From: Dichomitus squalens LYAD-421 SS1
Taxonomy: Eukaryota > Basidiomycota > Agaricomycetes > Polyporales > Polyporaceae
DNA: 64,000 nucleotides
Direction of reading: 5' to 3'
NCBI RefSeq assembly: GCF_000275845.1
Contig: NW_006766921.1
Location: forward strand, 6,752 to 70,751
The stretch's first letter is position 1. Every line of letters starts with the position of its first letter. Below the pieces are notes generated by a model. It saw only the letters and a list, made by a program, of their open reading frames with translations, was not told the origin of the DNA and did no database searches. The position numbers and the translations under genes were made by a program. Below are positions 21,409 to 33,028 of the stretch, piece by piece.

Positions 21409-22554
21409 TCAGACAAGCCCCAAGGCGCGCGCCAGTAGCGGCAGGAGAACAGGTGTGTAAACCATGCAGAAAATCAGAAAATAGCGGTTCGCGCGGTTTT
21501 GCGGAAGCCACCTTCTCGCATCTTGGTCGTCGAAAGCGTGGAGGGAAGGATAGACTCGAGCATCGTAGGCGTTCCAAGTATTGTGAGCACTTCGGCAGGC
21601 ACGGAAAGTACTTGTCCCAGCCAGCCGAGGAGGAGCAAGTCCGGGCGCCACAGAACGGGGAAGAGCTCGAGAACTCGTAGCGTCTTCATGAACATGAGGT
21701 GTAATTTCTGTAGGTCGTATCGCTTGTAGTCGGGTCGAGGTCGAGGGACCAGCATCGAAGGACCCGCCGGATGTTGAATCGTCAGCAGATGTGTCGCTAT
21801 CATCGACCAGGGAAGAGTCGAGCCGAGCTGACTGAAGGCTGGCCCGAGATGAGCCTCGACGACTGCGTAACGTCACGCCAGAAGGAACTGGAGAAGGCGT
21901 GTACGATGGTGTCTGGTCGCATAAGGTGCTGCTGGAGCTATTTTCACTATCGCTGGTCACGGACTGAAACTGAGGGGTGGCCGGCGGGGTATCACGGTAG
22001 ACCGTCAGAATAGGTCGCGGTCGGACAACATGTCGTGCTTCCAAGCCATTATCCTGGGACTACGAGTGCCATACGTCAGCCCAAATCGCCTCTGAGATGT
22101 AATACAAGCGCACATAATCTGTATGTACCTCATAGTGTCGCACTGTTGCGAGCGGCACCCGACCACCATTAGCATTGTACACCCACCGTACGTGATTACT
22201 GGGTCTCGTACGACGACCGGGCCCTATCATTTTGCTCCTGACTGGAGTCCCCTTGGACAGTGATGCGGAGGCAGGGTGGAAAGACGATGCGCGACGACGC
22301 TTTGCGTCCTGCATCTCGTTGATGCGTGAGGAACGATCCGCAAGGACCTGTTGCTTGCCGAGCGGTACTACTGGGAGAACTTGCTTGCGACGTTTGACTT
22401 TCTTGATGGGCGTGAGCCGTTGTGATGCAATAGTAGGACTTGGGGCCCGGGAAGACGGCGGGTCGGCTCGATAACTTGGCAACGGGACCGCGCTGGCGCG
22501 CATTTGCCCTCGTGTACGCATGGGAGACATGAAGGCTGGAGTAGGATGACTCAA
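21409..22554 (-). CDS. Unknown protein with a hydrophobic C-terminus
   Basis: Two exons, 22554-22129 and 22053-21409, joined by a 75-nt intron in phase, give 356 residues. The N-terminal half is basic and disordered (LTPIKKVKRRKQVLPVVPL, several SP and TP dipeptides). It is followed by a short ordered-looking segment (NHVRWVYNANGGRVPLATV). The second exon is Ser/Thr-rich (SVTSDSENSSSSTLCDQTP). The last 25 residues (YFLIFCMVYTPVLLPLLARA) form a hydrophobic helix ending close to the stop, which would suit a tail-anchored membrane protein. No family recognised. An alternative frame overlaps the last 330 nt, so the end of the protein is the least secure part. Confidence 0.55.
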
Positions 22555-22981
22555 TCGTGTTGAGATGTTGGTGGTATAAGAACAAAAGGTGGTGAAGAGT
22601 TAGAGGTTGGATTGTGCGGGATGACGGGCGTTTCACATGGCCGTCACTTCGGCATCTCGGAGATCCCTCCAGTTTGCATCTGCCGCTGGGTCGACGTCTT
22701 TGCCATTTCACATAAGGGACCAACAACGTCCGCCCTACGGTATAACGCACACCACACTAGCACTCACTGTGACGCCATGGCAATCAAGCCGATAAAAACT
22801 TGAGTAAACTCTAAAGTGATACAACGAGGGTACTCCCAGCTGGATATGGGACGAACGGACATCCGGTCACCAACTCGTAGGCATCGCCCATACACAACAA
22901 CACAAACTTAGCACGTCACCTGGCACGATTGCATGGCTGCATTACGATTAGAAAAGTCCATACACGCTACTTTTCGCCCGG
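22555..22981. other. Intergenic region
   Basis: Upstream region of the 356-residue unknown protein and 3' region of the ammonium transporter. No other feature found. Confidence 0.4.
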
Positions 22982-24912
22982 TCAGGGCGAGGCACTCGTC
23001 GATGACAAGTGGTCTGTTTCCGGCTTCTCCGAGATGAACGGGAGCGCACCATTAGCAGGCTTGGACTCCCCGTTCGCGATGGGCCGAGTCGTCGGTGCTC
23101 GGGATATTTGACTGTCGGGAACAGCATGACGGTCGCCGGCAGCAGGAGGGGTCGTTTCAGACCCGCTGTCTGATCCTTTACCATTGTAAAGGGGCGTCCA
23201 GTCCGTATAGTCGCGGCGAACTTCGATATAGTCGGACGCGAACTCGCCAATCTGTGCCAGAGTGAGGCTGGTTGCTGAGCCGCACAGCGACCAAGACGTA
23301 CCTCGGCATCGTCCATACCCAAAGACTCTTCGTGAGGAGTCGCGCGGAGTCGCAAGCACGGGACGGAATCCAACGCCGTTGCGATGACGGCGGTCACTAC
23401 GAAGGAGTATGCCACACAGGCGGCGATGTAGCCGATTTGGATGTAGAGCTGTTTCCAGTTGCGATTTAGCCATCCGCCGGTGGTTGAGGTGTTCACGCCA
23501 TCGAGAGCGATTATCTCGCTGTCGGCGAAGATCCCGTTGAAGAGAAGCCCGAGGATGCCGCCAATAGCATGCTCGGCAAGCAGATCTAGACGCATTATCA
23601 GCGAGTTTGATCACCTGCCCTATAGCATGATACCCACCTAGCGCATCATCGATACGGAGGAAGAACTTCACTATGGGACAGCATTAACCTCGTGTAGGCG
23701 AGAGACTGTTCGGCGAACGTACGTTTCGTACTGTAATTGGCGACGGCCCCAACGATGATTCCCATGATCACAGCGGCCCACTGCGGGATATACCCCGATG
23801 CAGGAGTAGCAGCAACCAATCCAGCGATGGTACCGGAACAGAAGCCGACCATGGACCACTTCCGCTCGATGCGAAAATCGAGCAGACACCAGACGATCCC
23901 GGACAAGGCGGCCGCGATCATCGAGTTCCATATCGCCATGATCGCACGCAGGTTCGCGCCAAACGCGGAGCCGCCGTTGAAACCTAGCCACCCGAACCAC
24001 AGGATGAAGGTACCAAGGCCAACCAGAGAGACGTTGTGGGGCCGGAAGTTGCGAAGCTCGCGTTCGCTCCGACGGCCGAGCACCCAAGAATAGGCTAAGC
24101 CAGAGACTCCACTTCCGATCTCGACTGGGCCTCCACCTGCGCCAGCCACCTTCAATGACGTTGTCCCACTTGAGCAGGAGAAGCACGGAAACTCACCGGC
24201 GTAGTCAAGGACGCCCCACTTGAAACCCCATCCGTTGACGTTCCATGCCCAGCAAGCAATTGGGCAGTAGACCAGGGTCATCCAGATGAATGCGAAGACC
24301 ATCGCGGGGAATACACGTCCGCGATCCGCGAGCGCACCCATCAGAATCGCGACTGTGACGCAGGCGAACTCCATCTGGTAGAAGCTGTACAGCAGCTCCG
24401 GTATCAAGGGAGATCCTGGACTAGAATCACCGAGAACCTTGCGGAGCGCGAAGCTTCGTAAGTCTCCGATATAGCCATTGCCCGCCGTCGGAGAGAAGGC
24501 GAGCGAGTACCCCCAGAACCACCATTGGAAAATGACCACGGCGTTGCTTGCGGCAACTGCCCACACTAATGAAAGTGCGCTCTTTCTCCTAGACAGACCC
24601 GAGTACAGAAACGCTAAAGGAGGGGGCCGAGCGTTCAGCACGCGCGTGTATTGACCCGAGCGGCAGTTAGTGCGCTTACCGACTCCGGGGACCATGAAGA
24701 ACACGAGAATGCCACACACGACGATGAAGGCGATGTCTCCGCCGTCATACCTGGACCATAGTTTATGGAGGTTTGATGCCGGTTCAGCTATGAGGACACT
24801 CACTGGCTGTTTACATCCCCTGCATGTACGTCAGTGCGAATTTACATGAGGATTGTGTTCGAGACTAACGGAGTGCGATTCCGGATCGTGCTAGGTGAGG
24901 AGAGCGAGACAT
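22982..24912 (-). CDS. amt: Ammonium transporter (AMT/MEP family)
   Basis: Multi-exon gene with stop at 22982-22984. The inferred first coding exon begins at ATG 24912 (MSRSPHLARSGIAL) and splices to RDVNSQ, then YDGGDIAFIVVCGILVFFMV. Family hallmarks are PGVAFLYSGLSRRK (split by an intron), SLVWAVAASNAVVIFQWWFW, FYQMEFACVTVAILMGALA, DYAGGGPVEIGSGVSGLAYS, GTFILWFGWLGFNGGSAF and FRIERKWSMVGFCSGTIAGL, which together cover the eleven-helix channel core. The protein imports ammonium across the plasma membrane. The hydrophilic C-terminal tail (about 110 residues) contains the conserved GMDDAEIGEFASDY motif, which controls gating between trimer subunits in this family. The extreme tail is rich in Pro, Thr and Ser. 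Nitrogen regulation is likely; see the GATA sites upstream. Confidence 0.93.
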
Positions 24913-27150
24913 GGTCGAAGGGGGTATCGTTAACAACCGCTATAGCCACGGTGATAGGTCGAGTTGTACGGCGTCAAAGGCAGGGACAGTGGTGCGGGGG
25001 TGCTGGAGCCAAGCCAGCAGTGATCTGGGAACGGCCACCCGACCGTTTCCGTAGGTATGACCTGACCTAGTCATCTATTCACCCCTCGCCGTTGAGCGCT
25101 GTGGGCCCTGGAAGGACCCGGGCACATTTGAGGATGAAAAAACCTGGGTCCGCCGCATATTCCCCGATGTCCGATCGATGACAGCACGATCCATACCAAG
25201 CTACTAGAACGGCGCTGTCCGTCCAGCCATTTTGTTGCTATGGGTCAATCTTGCCTACTTCACGGTCTGTCCCAAACTCGATTCTGGAGCAATGGAGCGC
25301 GCCTCGCAGATAGAATGGCGAAGAAGCTCTCTGTGGCGACCTTGGTCACTGGTCGCGTGAGCGGCCTCAAACAGACAAAGTCTGCGAGAAGTGTCGTACA
25401 TTTGCGCTGTCTGTGGGAAGAAACCGCTGTCGTGAGGCCTGGAAGAGGAGTGTGCTGCCAACCAATGCTGGCCACTTGATTTCGGCCTTCCGTGATCGCG
25501 ATCGCTAACCGCGCGGCGAAACCCCAGCTGCCACAGATAAGGCCGAATTAGACGCCCATACCGCCCCTGGACAGAGATAAGGACGCCGTCACTATAGCCG
25601 CGCATGTGCAACACTCACCGTCCAAGGATGTCAAACACCGCAGACTACCAAGCACCATGCAGAAACAAGCCTCCGAATGCAACACGCCAACGTTGGCAGA
25701 GTGTTGCCTAATGTGCCCTCATCGGGGCCCCCGACTGGTCATGGTGTACAAGGGGTGCCGTCCGAAAACCACAAACGTCAAGCTGCTCCAACGGCATAGG
25801 CCATTGCAGCACGTGATGAGGTTAACGCGACGCGACTGTTTGCTTTCTTGCTGGGAGCGCAGATGAGAGGCGCTGGAGATTCACTGCTCCGTAGCAGAAA
25901 ACCACGCAGACATTGCGAGCAGCATAATCAACGAGAAGAGGGGGGTAGAGTAGAGAAAGTGCGACAAGGAGGAAGACACGCCGATAACGGGTAGAAGGCC
26001 TATATACTGTCACTGCTGCTATCGTGAGCTGTCTTCTGCCCAGCGCATCTCGACCTATCAAGGCGCCCTCTCATCACCACGGACAGCCATGCCAACCTGC
26101 CCGATAACAACCCGGCCTGTCATGGGTGTACGAATCGCACGCGTTCTGTGTTGCATTTGGCCTGTCCTATCAAGTATCACCCACGCGACACAGTGGCCGC
26201 TGGTTCCCCACTTATAAGTACCAGGCATATATAGCGAGCCCTCTTGCCAGGTGCAATGCAGTACGTAGCAGTATAGATGCTTGCGGTCGTTGCGCTCCGC
26301 TCAATTTAATTGCTCGAGTATAACTTCAGGGTGCCGACAGCCCATCATTAGTATACTCAACTGCTTACTTTGGCTCAGACCCTTGAAGAGGAACATCTCC
26401 CTCACTGCACTATGACCCTGGGAGCGCCACCTTCTGTCCGGGACGAGTTAGAGCGCTTACCGGTTACCGTCAATGCCACCACGAGCGCTCTACTTGGAAA
26501 GTCAATCATCTCATGCACACTTGGTTATAGACCTCTGCAGATACTCCACGGGGTGACGGTGCACAACCGTTCACCACTGCACCTGGGCAATAGGACCCAT
26601 ACCACGCAAGGCTCACGCGTTGAAGTCAAGTCGATCGCCTCTCGAAGAACTCCCGCTCATATCACACGAGAAGGTTCACGAGAACAAGCATGCATATGCA
26701 CGAACGACGATACCACAAGCGGACGCAGCGGTCGACGCGATCGCCATGTACGCAGTACACCTGACGCGCGACAGCACACCCACCGCCGGTACAGACAACT
26801 AGTTTCCATCATAGTGCATAACGCAAGCATAGGGGGGGCGTCCGCGATGTCAAATCGCTGCGAGGGTGGACGGGTGGAGGGGGGAGGTATCCGGGAGGCA
26901 TGCGCGGGCCCCTCGTTGATCACTCGAGGGGCCCAACGTTGCCTGTGGAGGACGGGGTGCGATGGACGGGGAATGGTGGTGATCGGGATGAGATGGCGAT
27001 GAGGAGGCGCAGGGACGGGAACGGAATGAAGAGGCGGGCCACGCAACGAGCGCGTCTCCTCGGAGAGCACAAGTCCGCAAGAAGTCCGCAGCACGCCGAG
27101 TAGCGGAAGTAGCGCGCGAGGCAGGACAGACCCGCTGCCTGCGCCTGTGG
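24913..27150. other. Long intergenic region (about 2.2 kb)
   Basis: It contains the amt upstream region on the left and the 3' side of the next minus-strand gene on the right. Long spurious frames near 26850-27150 are antisense or out-of-frame shadows of GC-rich sequence. No domain, RNA gene or repeat was recognised. Confidence 0.4.
25527..25585 (+). promoter_or_regulatory. Paired GATAAG sites upstream of the ammonium transporter
   Basis: AGATAAGG occurs at about 25531 and again at about 25575, 620-670 bp upstream of the amt start codon (minus-strand gene). Further GATA-core words are nearer (GATAGG about 24953, GATAGA about 25310). Fungal nitrogen regulators of the AreA/Nit2 GATA family bind HGATAR, often as close pairs. 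That these sites act on amt is an inference. Confidence 0.35.
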
Positions 27151-28257
27151 CTACCTCGGCCAATACGTCGGCGTCGGCAGCCTGCTGCCGCACGACCGCA
27201 CGGACCGCAAGCTCGCGCTCGACTTCGTCGACCGCAGGCTCCCCGCGCCGTCCCCGGCTCCTGCGCCGACGCGCCGCGGGGTCGAGTCCCACAGCGGGAA
27301 CGGGCCTGAGATCGCGGGCCGCGCTGCCTGCGCCGCCATCGGCGTTCCGGGCCGGCTCGCGCGCACCAGCCTCGCGTGCGTCTTCTTCGGCGCAGCCTTG
27401 GAAGGCGAAGAGGAGGGAGATGCTGCGGGCTCGGAGGAGGACCCGAAGAGCCACTTGAACGAGAAGAAGCCGGAGAGGCCCCTGGCCTTCTTCGGCGGGG
27501 GCGGGGACATGCACGAGCTCGGCTCGTGCTCGTCGTCGTCGTCGTAATAGCAGTCGTCATGCTCGTCATCGTCGTAGTGGATCGTGGGTGCGTCGAGGAA
27601 CTTGACCGAGGGCGCCTTCCGCCGCCGCGTCTTCACGGACGCGCCCGAGGAGAGGATGGACTTCGCGGGGGCGGGCCGCGTGCGCGACGACGCGATGGAC
27701 GACACGGAGCCCGCGCGCTTGCGGGACGCGCGCGAGGGCGCGAAGAGACGCTCGGAGGTGTGGGCGAGGACGGGGGAGCTGCCGCTGGTGCTGGTGCTGG
27801 TGTCGGTCGAGGACTTGGACGCGGTGGGGCGTAGGCCGATGATCCCTGCCCAGAACGACGTGGGCGAGATGACGGTGTCTGCGCGCACGCTTTCGGCGGG
27901 ACGATCGGCGGACATCCACCTATCGGGGCTGCTGATCGCCGCGGAGACAAAGGGTATCTCTGGATATTCGTCGTATTCCGGTATGGACTCCATCGATATC
28001 TGGGATGAGGAGGCATCGCTATCCGTGGTCGAGGGCGTGGGTGGGGTCTTCAAGGGTCGCCGTTGAGGGTCCGTCTCCACTAGTAGGATGGAAAGCTGCA
28101 CTTACCAAGGTGTAGGAGATGGGGATAGCATCGCATTGTGTGACGTCTTTCATTCGGCTGCGGCGCTGTTATGAACGTGTCAGTCTAACTTTGTTGTTGA
28201 TGGTACAAAGCATGATTCACGCACCGAAGATGATGCCGATCCTTCCCCAAGTGTCAT
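27151..28257 (-). CDS. Unknown low-complexity protein
   Basis: Three exons, 28257-28225, 28165-28106 and 28047-27151, sum to whole codons (329 residues). The short first exon reads MTLGEGSASSS, the second RRSRMKDVTQCDAIPISYTL, and the third begins TPPTPSTTDSDASSSQISM. Visible features are an IPEYDEYPEIPF motif, many Ser/Thr-Pro sites, and a basic segment (SVKTRRRKAPSVKFLDAP) followed by an Asp/Tyr/His-rich acidic stretch (about 15 residues). Then come SPPPPKKARGLSGFFSFKWL and a Ser/Pro/Arg-rich C-terminus. The protein is probably largely disordered and could be nuclear (KKAR, TRRRK), but no family was recognised. Starting at 28101 instead would need a non-ATG start or an implausible 26-nt intron, so the three-exon model is preferred. 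Confidence 0.65.
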
Positions 28258-29825
28258 CGAGGAGCTACTGGCACAAGAGTACTAGGGAAGGGTTCAAGGA
28301 CACTGATTGAGGACAGAGGAGGGATGTTACTCACGTTTCGATCCCTCCCTGATTGCTGCCAATCCGCCCATACTCGCCCATCACATTGAGGCACCACGTA
28401 GTAGCTGTTTGGATTCTGCATTGCTCGAGACGAACGCTGCGAGCAGGGAAGGAATGAGTTATGCAGAAGGGACAAGAGGGAGAGGAAGAGAAAAGTTGAG
28501 AACTCACTCAAGCGAGGGCAGGGGGGAAAAATGGACAGAGGCAAGCAGTGACCCCGCTGTTTCGGACAACAGGCCGGTCTTTACTATGCACGCGTCTGGC
28601 TGGCGTCAGGATGAAGCACAGATAGAAGGGCCGTCCGAGTCAGCGGCTTCGTGGGGAGGCATCGTGGCGAAGGCGTGTATCATATGAAGCGAGCACGAGG
28701 CACGTGGCCTCGTACCGAGATTACCTCTTAGGGGGATTGGCAGGGATCTTGAGAATGCTCTCATCTTGGGCGGAATGGACGGCGTATGGACTTCAGGCCC
28801 CGTTCGCAGGAAGGTGTGTTCCTGTCTCGGAGGGATTGGCTGTGAGGAATGGACTGGATATCGTGAGATGGAGAGGCAAGGAGAGGCGCCCGGAGCGCCG
28901 TCTTGAGAAGCCGGTGATATCCAGTCCATTTCCATTGGACACGGGCAACACACTTTACAGCACATAACGGACTGATTGTGAAACTGCGGGAATAGTGTCA
29001 GCGCGAGGCAGCCGAAGCGAGAGACACGATTGCTACGCACACTGCTATCACAGCAAGGCTTTCAGGGTGTTCTTGACTTCTCCAACTTACCTAATGTAGG
29101 ATGAAGTTTCCTGTGGGGTTGGGCGCATCCGGCGCGATCAGGAGATGCGAAGCGGGGAACAAGAGCAGGAGACGTCACCACCGCGTGCGAGCGGCAAACC
29201 GCGAACCCGCCGACGCTCTTCACCAATCGGGGCATTCTTGCCCCAGCACCTCGAGCACACTAGTAGGGTGTTTATGCTGCTCTATTTGACCGTTGTAATT
29301 GCTCTGGTCCTCGAGGCTGCGTGTTCGAGCCCACAGCGGCAATTACTTCACGTGGTAACGGTCGGAAGGGCTGTCTCTTCGCAAGAATAGGTAGGTGGTC
29401 AACACCTTCTCATCCCATACACATTCCATTGACATTGATCGGATCGGAAAGAGGGAGGCATGAGGGAAGATAGGGGTTGAATGGGGAATATGCAAGCCAC
29501 AGGCAACGCATACAGAGCTTCGAATGGCACAGATGGCGAAGGGAAGCGTCACGTGTGGCCGAAATGGTGACCTTCCCTGTGCAAGTGTCTCCGTGATCGG
29601 ATAGCCTGGCAGGATACGGCCACAGGCTGCCGGACATGATCGGGATGCTCGCGACAAGTGACTGTTAGCTGGCTTGATTACTATTGGAACGACGCGCATG
29701 AGCGCCAGGTCAGAAGTGATACGTACATGTCCAGGAGAGATGACGTACCAACGCTATAAAGTGGGAGATGAAGTAAATCTACACGTACTGAGACCGTCCC
29801 GCGGGGCGTACGCCCAAACGAAGCA
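28258..29825. other. Intergenic region (about 1.6 kb)
   Basis: Several open frames (for example minus 28254-28544 and minus 28606-29040) lack domain signatures and credible splice structure. A small palindrome, ACTGGATATC against GATATCCAGT, lies near 28853-28925. No RNA gene was convincing. Confidence 0.4.
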
Positions 29826-30323
29826 TCATATCCTGAACGGCTCTTCGACATGCAGCCCGCTCCAGATACCCCTCGGTGCCTCCGTCCTGCTCTCGACCGT
29901 GAGCCTTTTGAGAGGCTTGATCTTCGCACCAGAAGAGTCGAGCAAAAGCTGGACTTTCTTCTCAATCCCGGTGACCTCAAAGTCCTTGAGACCAACGACC
30001 TTGTCCCGGTTGTTGACTGGGAAAGTTGTCAGACCAAAACGCAGGGAATGAGACACGACAGACGTACTGTAGAAACCGCGAATGACAGGTTCGCGACAGC
30101 TCCTCCGCCTGACCACGAACTCTACATGGGGGTTTGCGCGTGCGACGTGCTCGAGGTGATTGTGGATGTATGTGCGGAGGTTGGCCGAGGAAGTCCAGTT
30201 GTCACAGAACTCGAAGACCAATTTTCGGATTTGAGGGATGAAGGCGCCGTGACCATTAGCGGGGAGGGAGTGCTGGTGCCCTCGGAGGAAGGGCTTGATG
30301 GCAGGCGCTAGTTTGGAAGCCAT
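29826..30323 (-). CDS. Mitochondrial large-subunit ribosomal protein mL43
   Basis: Two exons, 30323-30068 and 30016-29826, give 148 residues; the intron is 51 nt. The protein carries the L51/S25/CI-B8 thioredoxin-like domain: IRKLVFEFCDNWTSSANLR, HVARANPHVEFVVRRRSC, and EPVIRGFYINNRDKVVGLKD across the splice. This is the fold of mL43 (yeast Mrpl51) in the mitochondrial 54S subunit. The N-terminus is basic and hydrophobic (MASKLAPAIKPFLRGHQ), as expected for mitochondrial import or an rRNA-contacting tail. The C-terminal extension (GIWSGLHVEEPFRI) is fungus-like. The unspliced frame also stays open across the intron, which could mislead gene callers. It is divergent from the next gene, with 324 bp between start codons. 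Confidence 0.88.
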   Translation of the reverse strand: MASKLAPAIKPFLRGHQHSLPANGHGAFIPQIRKLVFEFCDNWTSSANLRTYIHNHLEHVARANPHVEFVVRRRSCREPVIRGFYSTSVVSHSLRFGLTTFPVNNRDKVVGLKDFEVTGIEKKVQLLLDSSGAKIKPLKRLTVESRTEAPRGIWSGLHVEEPFRI

Positions 30324-30647
30324 GGCCAACAGAGAGGCCTCAGGATGAGGACGATGTGGTGGCGGCGAAGAGCTACAGGCGGCGACCGAATGAGGTGAGG
30401 GTGCTGGATGCGGAGTTTGAAGACGACAGGTATCTGAGATTGGAAGGAGAGGGATAAGCGAGGGCCATCTCCGACGACAGCGCTTGTCTCCCACCCAAGC
30501 AGCGACGAGGCGTAAGCAGGGGAGATTCGCCTGCACGAGACGCGTCTTTGCTCGACGCGTTTGGTCTGTGGCAGCAGCTCTCGTCCAGCCACCTGCGCGT
30601 CTTCCTCGCCAACGCGGCGTCAATCCTGCCCACCCTTTCTCCTCGCC
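30324..30647. promoter_or_regulatory. Shared upstream region of mL43 and the next gene
   Basis: This 324-bp span separates two divergent start codons (30323 minus, 30648 plus) and must contain both core promoters. Pyrimidine-rich tracts precede the plus-strand ATG. No distinct TATA box was seen. Confidence 0.45.
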
Positions 30648-33028
30648 ATGGCTCGGGCCACCCGCTCGACCACCACCCACGAAAACGACAAACCCGACAC
30701 AAGCCCCCCCGCCTCTCGTAAAGGCGCGTCCAAGAAGCGCAAACGCACCTCCAATCCAGACAACGACGACTCTCTTCCCACCAAGCACGCTCGCACCGAC
30801 TCCACAGAGGACACCTCTCCAGACGTACTCAACCGCGGCCAGGAGAGGAAACAGGGCGAGCTGCCCAGCAGCGGAGATGTCCCCATCCAGAGCTCGGATG
30901 CAGCCAACATCCTCGACGTGCTCGAATCGTGCGTAGCCCACTCCGTCGAGTTCATTTCTCCTCTAACTGCCCCCCCTTCGTCACAGAGTCGACACACAGG
31001 GCCTCCTCGACCGTGTTTTCCCATTATCCACCGACCCCGGCGAGCCAACTTCAGGCCCGTCCTCTTCCTCCTCGACTACAACCATGCTCTCCCTGCGTTC
31101 GCTCCTCAAGAACTCCGCCTTATATCCGCTGAAAACACTCCGGGTGCGACCTGATTCGTTGCTCTATTCCTGACATAAAGCTTATCAGCCGTTTGCACTC
31201 AAGGCCGCTGTCAAGCAACTCCATCCTATTTCCTCCCATCCCCGTTTCCGGCCCTCCGAGACCGCAGCTCAACAACTCCGCTTTTGCAATCTCGCTACAT
31301 CTCTACTCGACCAGGCGTCACAGAACAATGCCCCCGTCCCTCTCGACGTGGAAACGATCATCACCGACGTCGAAGTCCAAAGCGAAGCCCCCTCCCCCGC
31401 TTCTACCCATGCTCCCTCTGCCGGAGTGCGGCCACGCAAGTACGCACTCGTCCAACGCTTGCCTACCGGCGACTGGTGGACCTCTGCAAGCTCGGATGCC
31501 CCGACCGCCGATGGCGCCAGCAAAGACCTCAAGTCGCTCCACACCGCCAAAGCCGAGCTGGTCTCGATATTCCCGTCGACGTCCGGGACCCAGCTCGCTC
31601 ACAAGGGCACGCTCGGCGACTACGTCGTCAAACGAGCCCCGGGGGTTCCTCCCCTCAAGCCGCCACAGGCGCGTCGAGTGAGCTGCGGCAAGTTCCTCGA
31701 CTATGGTCCGTACGCGAGCTTCGCGCCCAGCTTTGACCAGGAGGGTGTGGAAGTCGGGCGTGTGGCCATGGGTGAGGTCATATTCTACCAGCAGATGAAG
31801 GGGCGGTTGCGGTCGTTGGTGAAGGGCAAGCGGCGAGCTTTCCTCGGTCTGGGGGAGCCGAGGGCGGGTGATGTCGTGGAGGACGGGTCCACCAGTAACA
31901 GTCCGCCCACTGCCGGACCGTCGACCAAGGACGATGATCTCCCCAAGGATCTGGAATCTCTCCTCTCGCCTGAGGAAGTTCGGAATATCAAGTCTGCTCT
32001 ACGCTCGCTAGAAATGGAACAGGCGGTCGACGAGCTGCTGCAGCGGAACGCGAAGGCGCTCGAAAGGCTGGAAGAGCTCCAGCTGGAGAGGCTACGCTCA
32101 CAGGGTGACGGGTCAAGCGTCGTGGAGGTTGGGTCGGAAGAGTGGGATATCGGTACGTAACCATCTTGGTATCGATTTGCGCACAACGACTAATGGCACC
32201 GTTGTAGCCCAAGGTATCACGGATTCCTTGGCTATCCTGGCGTCTCTCAGACCACGGCCCTCCAACGGCGATCCTGAACATGCGCCACTCATCCCTCCTG
32301 CATCCGTTCTGCACAAACTGCAACGCACGCTACCCCTAGCGGCGACCGAAGGGTGGTACGGGACTCTCCCTGAGGGTCGTACTACTGCCTACCGCGATGA
32401 CACCACGGTGCACGTGCGTGCCAGCTCAGTCGCGCCCTCCAAGACCACCCCGGCCCCAGCCACACCCGCGCCCAAGGCAACGACCGCGGCGGCGCCCCCG
32501 TACACGCCCTACCCCTACACAGGAACGTACCAGTCGCAGTACCGGGGCTACGGGACGTACCCGCCCCCCACGCAGAGCAGCAGCTACTACCCGAGCCTCG
32601 CCTACAACGCGCTCGCGTCGCAGACCGCCGCAGGCACGCACTACCCGAACGCGCAGTACGCCGCGACCGCGCAGACGCAGTACTACGGCTCGTGGTACAC
32701 CAGCTCGGGGCGCTCGACGCCCCAGCCCGCCCCGGCTGCGACGAGCTACGCGAGCTACTACGCCGGGGCGGCCGCCCAGCAGCCCCAGGCGCAGCGCGCG
32801 GTGGCGAACACCGTCGTGTCGTCTACGAAGCAGCCTGTCCCGGCGTACCAGCCTCCACCGTGGACTGGGGCGACGCCGGCGCCGGCGACAGGGTACGCTC
32901 CTCCGCTGCCGCCGCACATGCGGGCGGCTGTTGGCGCGGCCTCCGCCCCGGGGACGCCGTCCCCGACGACGCCTACCGCTGCTCCTCAGTACGGCGCGTA
33001 TTATGGAGGGTACGCTGCGCCGAGGTGA
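30648..33028 (+). CDS. Unknown, probably nuclear, Tyr/Pro/Ala-rich protein
   Basis: Four exons (30648-30928, 30987-31143, 31189-32152, 32208-33028) give 740 residues. The N-terminus is basic (KGASKKRKRTSNPDND, a strong nuclear-localisation-like sequence). A helical, ordered-looking middle follows (LLKNSALYPLKTLRPFALKA, RKYALVQRLPTGDWWTSAS, LDYGPYASFAPSFDQEGVEV), then a coiled-coil-like segment (ALRSLEMEQAVDELLQRNAK). The C-terminal 230 residues are a Tyr/Ala/Pro/Gln-rich low-complexity domain with repeated SYY and YGxY motifs (YQSQYRGYGTYPPPTQ), of the prion-like kind found in transcription and chromatin factors. No established family was recognised. A role in transcription or chromatin is only an inference from composition. 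Confidence 0.7.

Noticed and set aside
20514..21416. 300-residue minus-strand frame extending the F-box protein upstream of 21014
   Set aside because: The upstream part lacks F-box-family similarity and the ATG at 21014 immediately precedes the F-box. The 3' part runs through introns in the wrong frame.
26657..27569. Two long overlapping minus-strand frames (285 and 239 residues)
   Set aside because: Both are out-of-frame readings of the GC-rich third exon of the 27151-28257 gene and its 3' flank, with Arg/Pro/Ser-biased composition only.
28075..28105. A start at 28101 or a 26-nt intron (GTAAGTGCAG...CTACTAG) for the 329-residue protein
   Set aside because: A 26-nt intron is too short to splice and the other start is GTG. 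Using the later acceptor CTTGAAG gives a 58-nt intron and an in-frame ATG-started model.
29320..29345. GTGTTCGAGCCCAC, a tRNA T-arm / B-box-like word
   Set aside because: No acceptor-stem pairing, D-arm or A box at the right distance, and the T-stem has a bulge. Not a tRNA gene.
29826..30941. 371-residue continuous minus-strand frame at mL43
   Set aside because: The first 200 residues are antisense to the neighbouring gene and its promoter. mL43 starts at 30323, and the frame is open through the intron only by chance.
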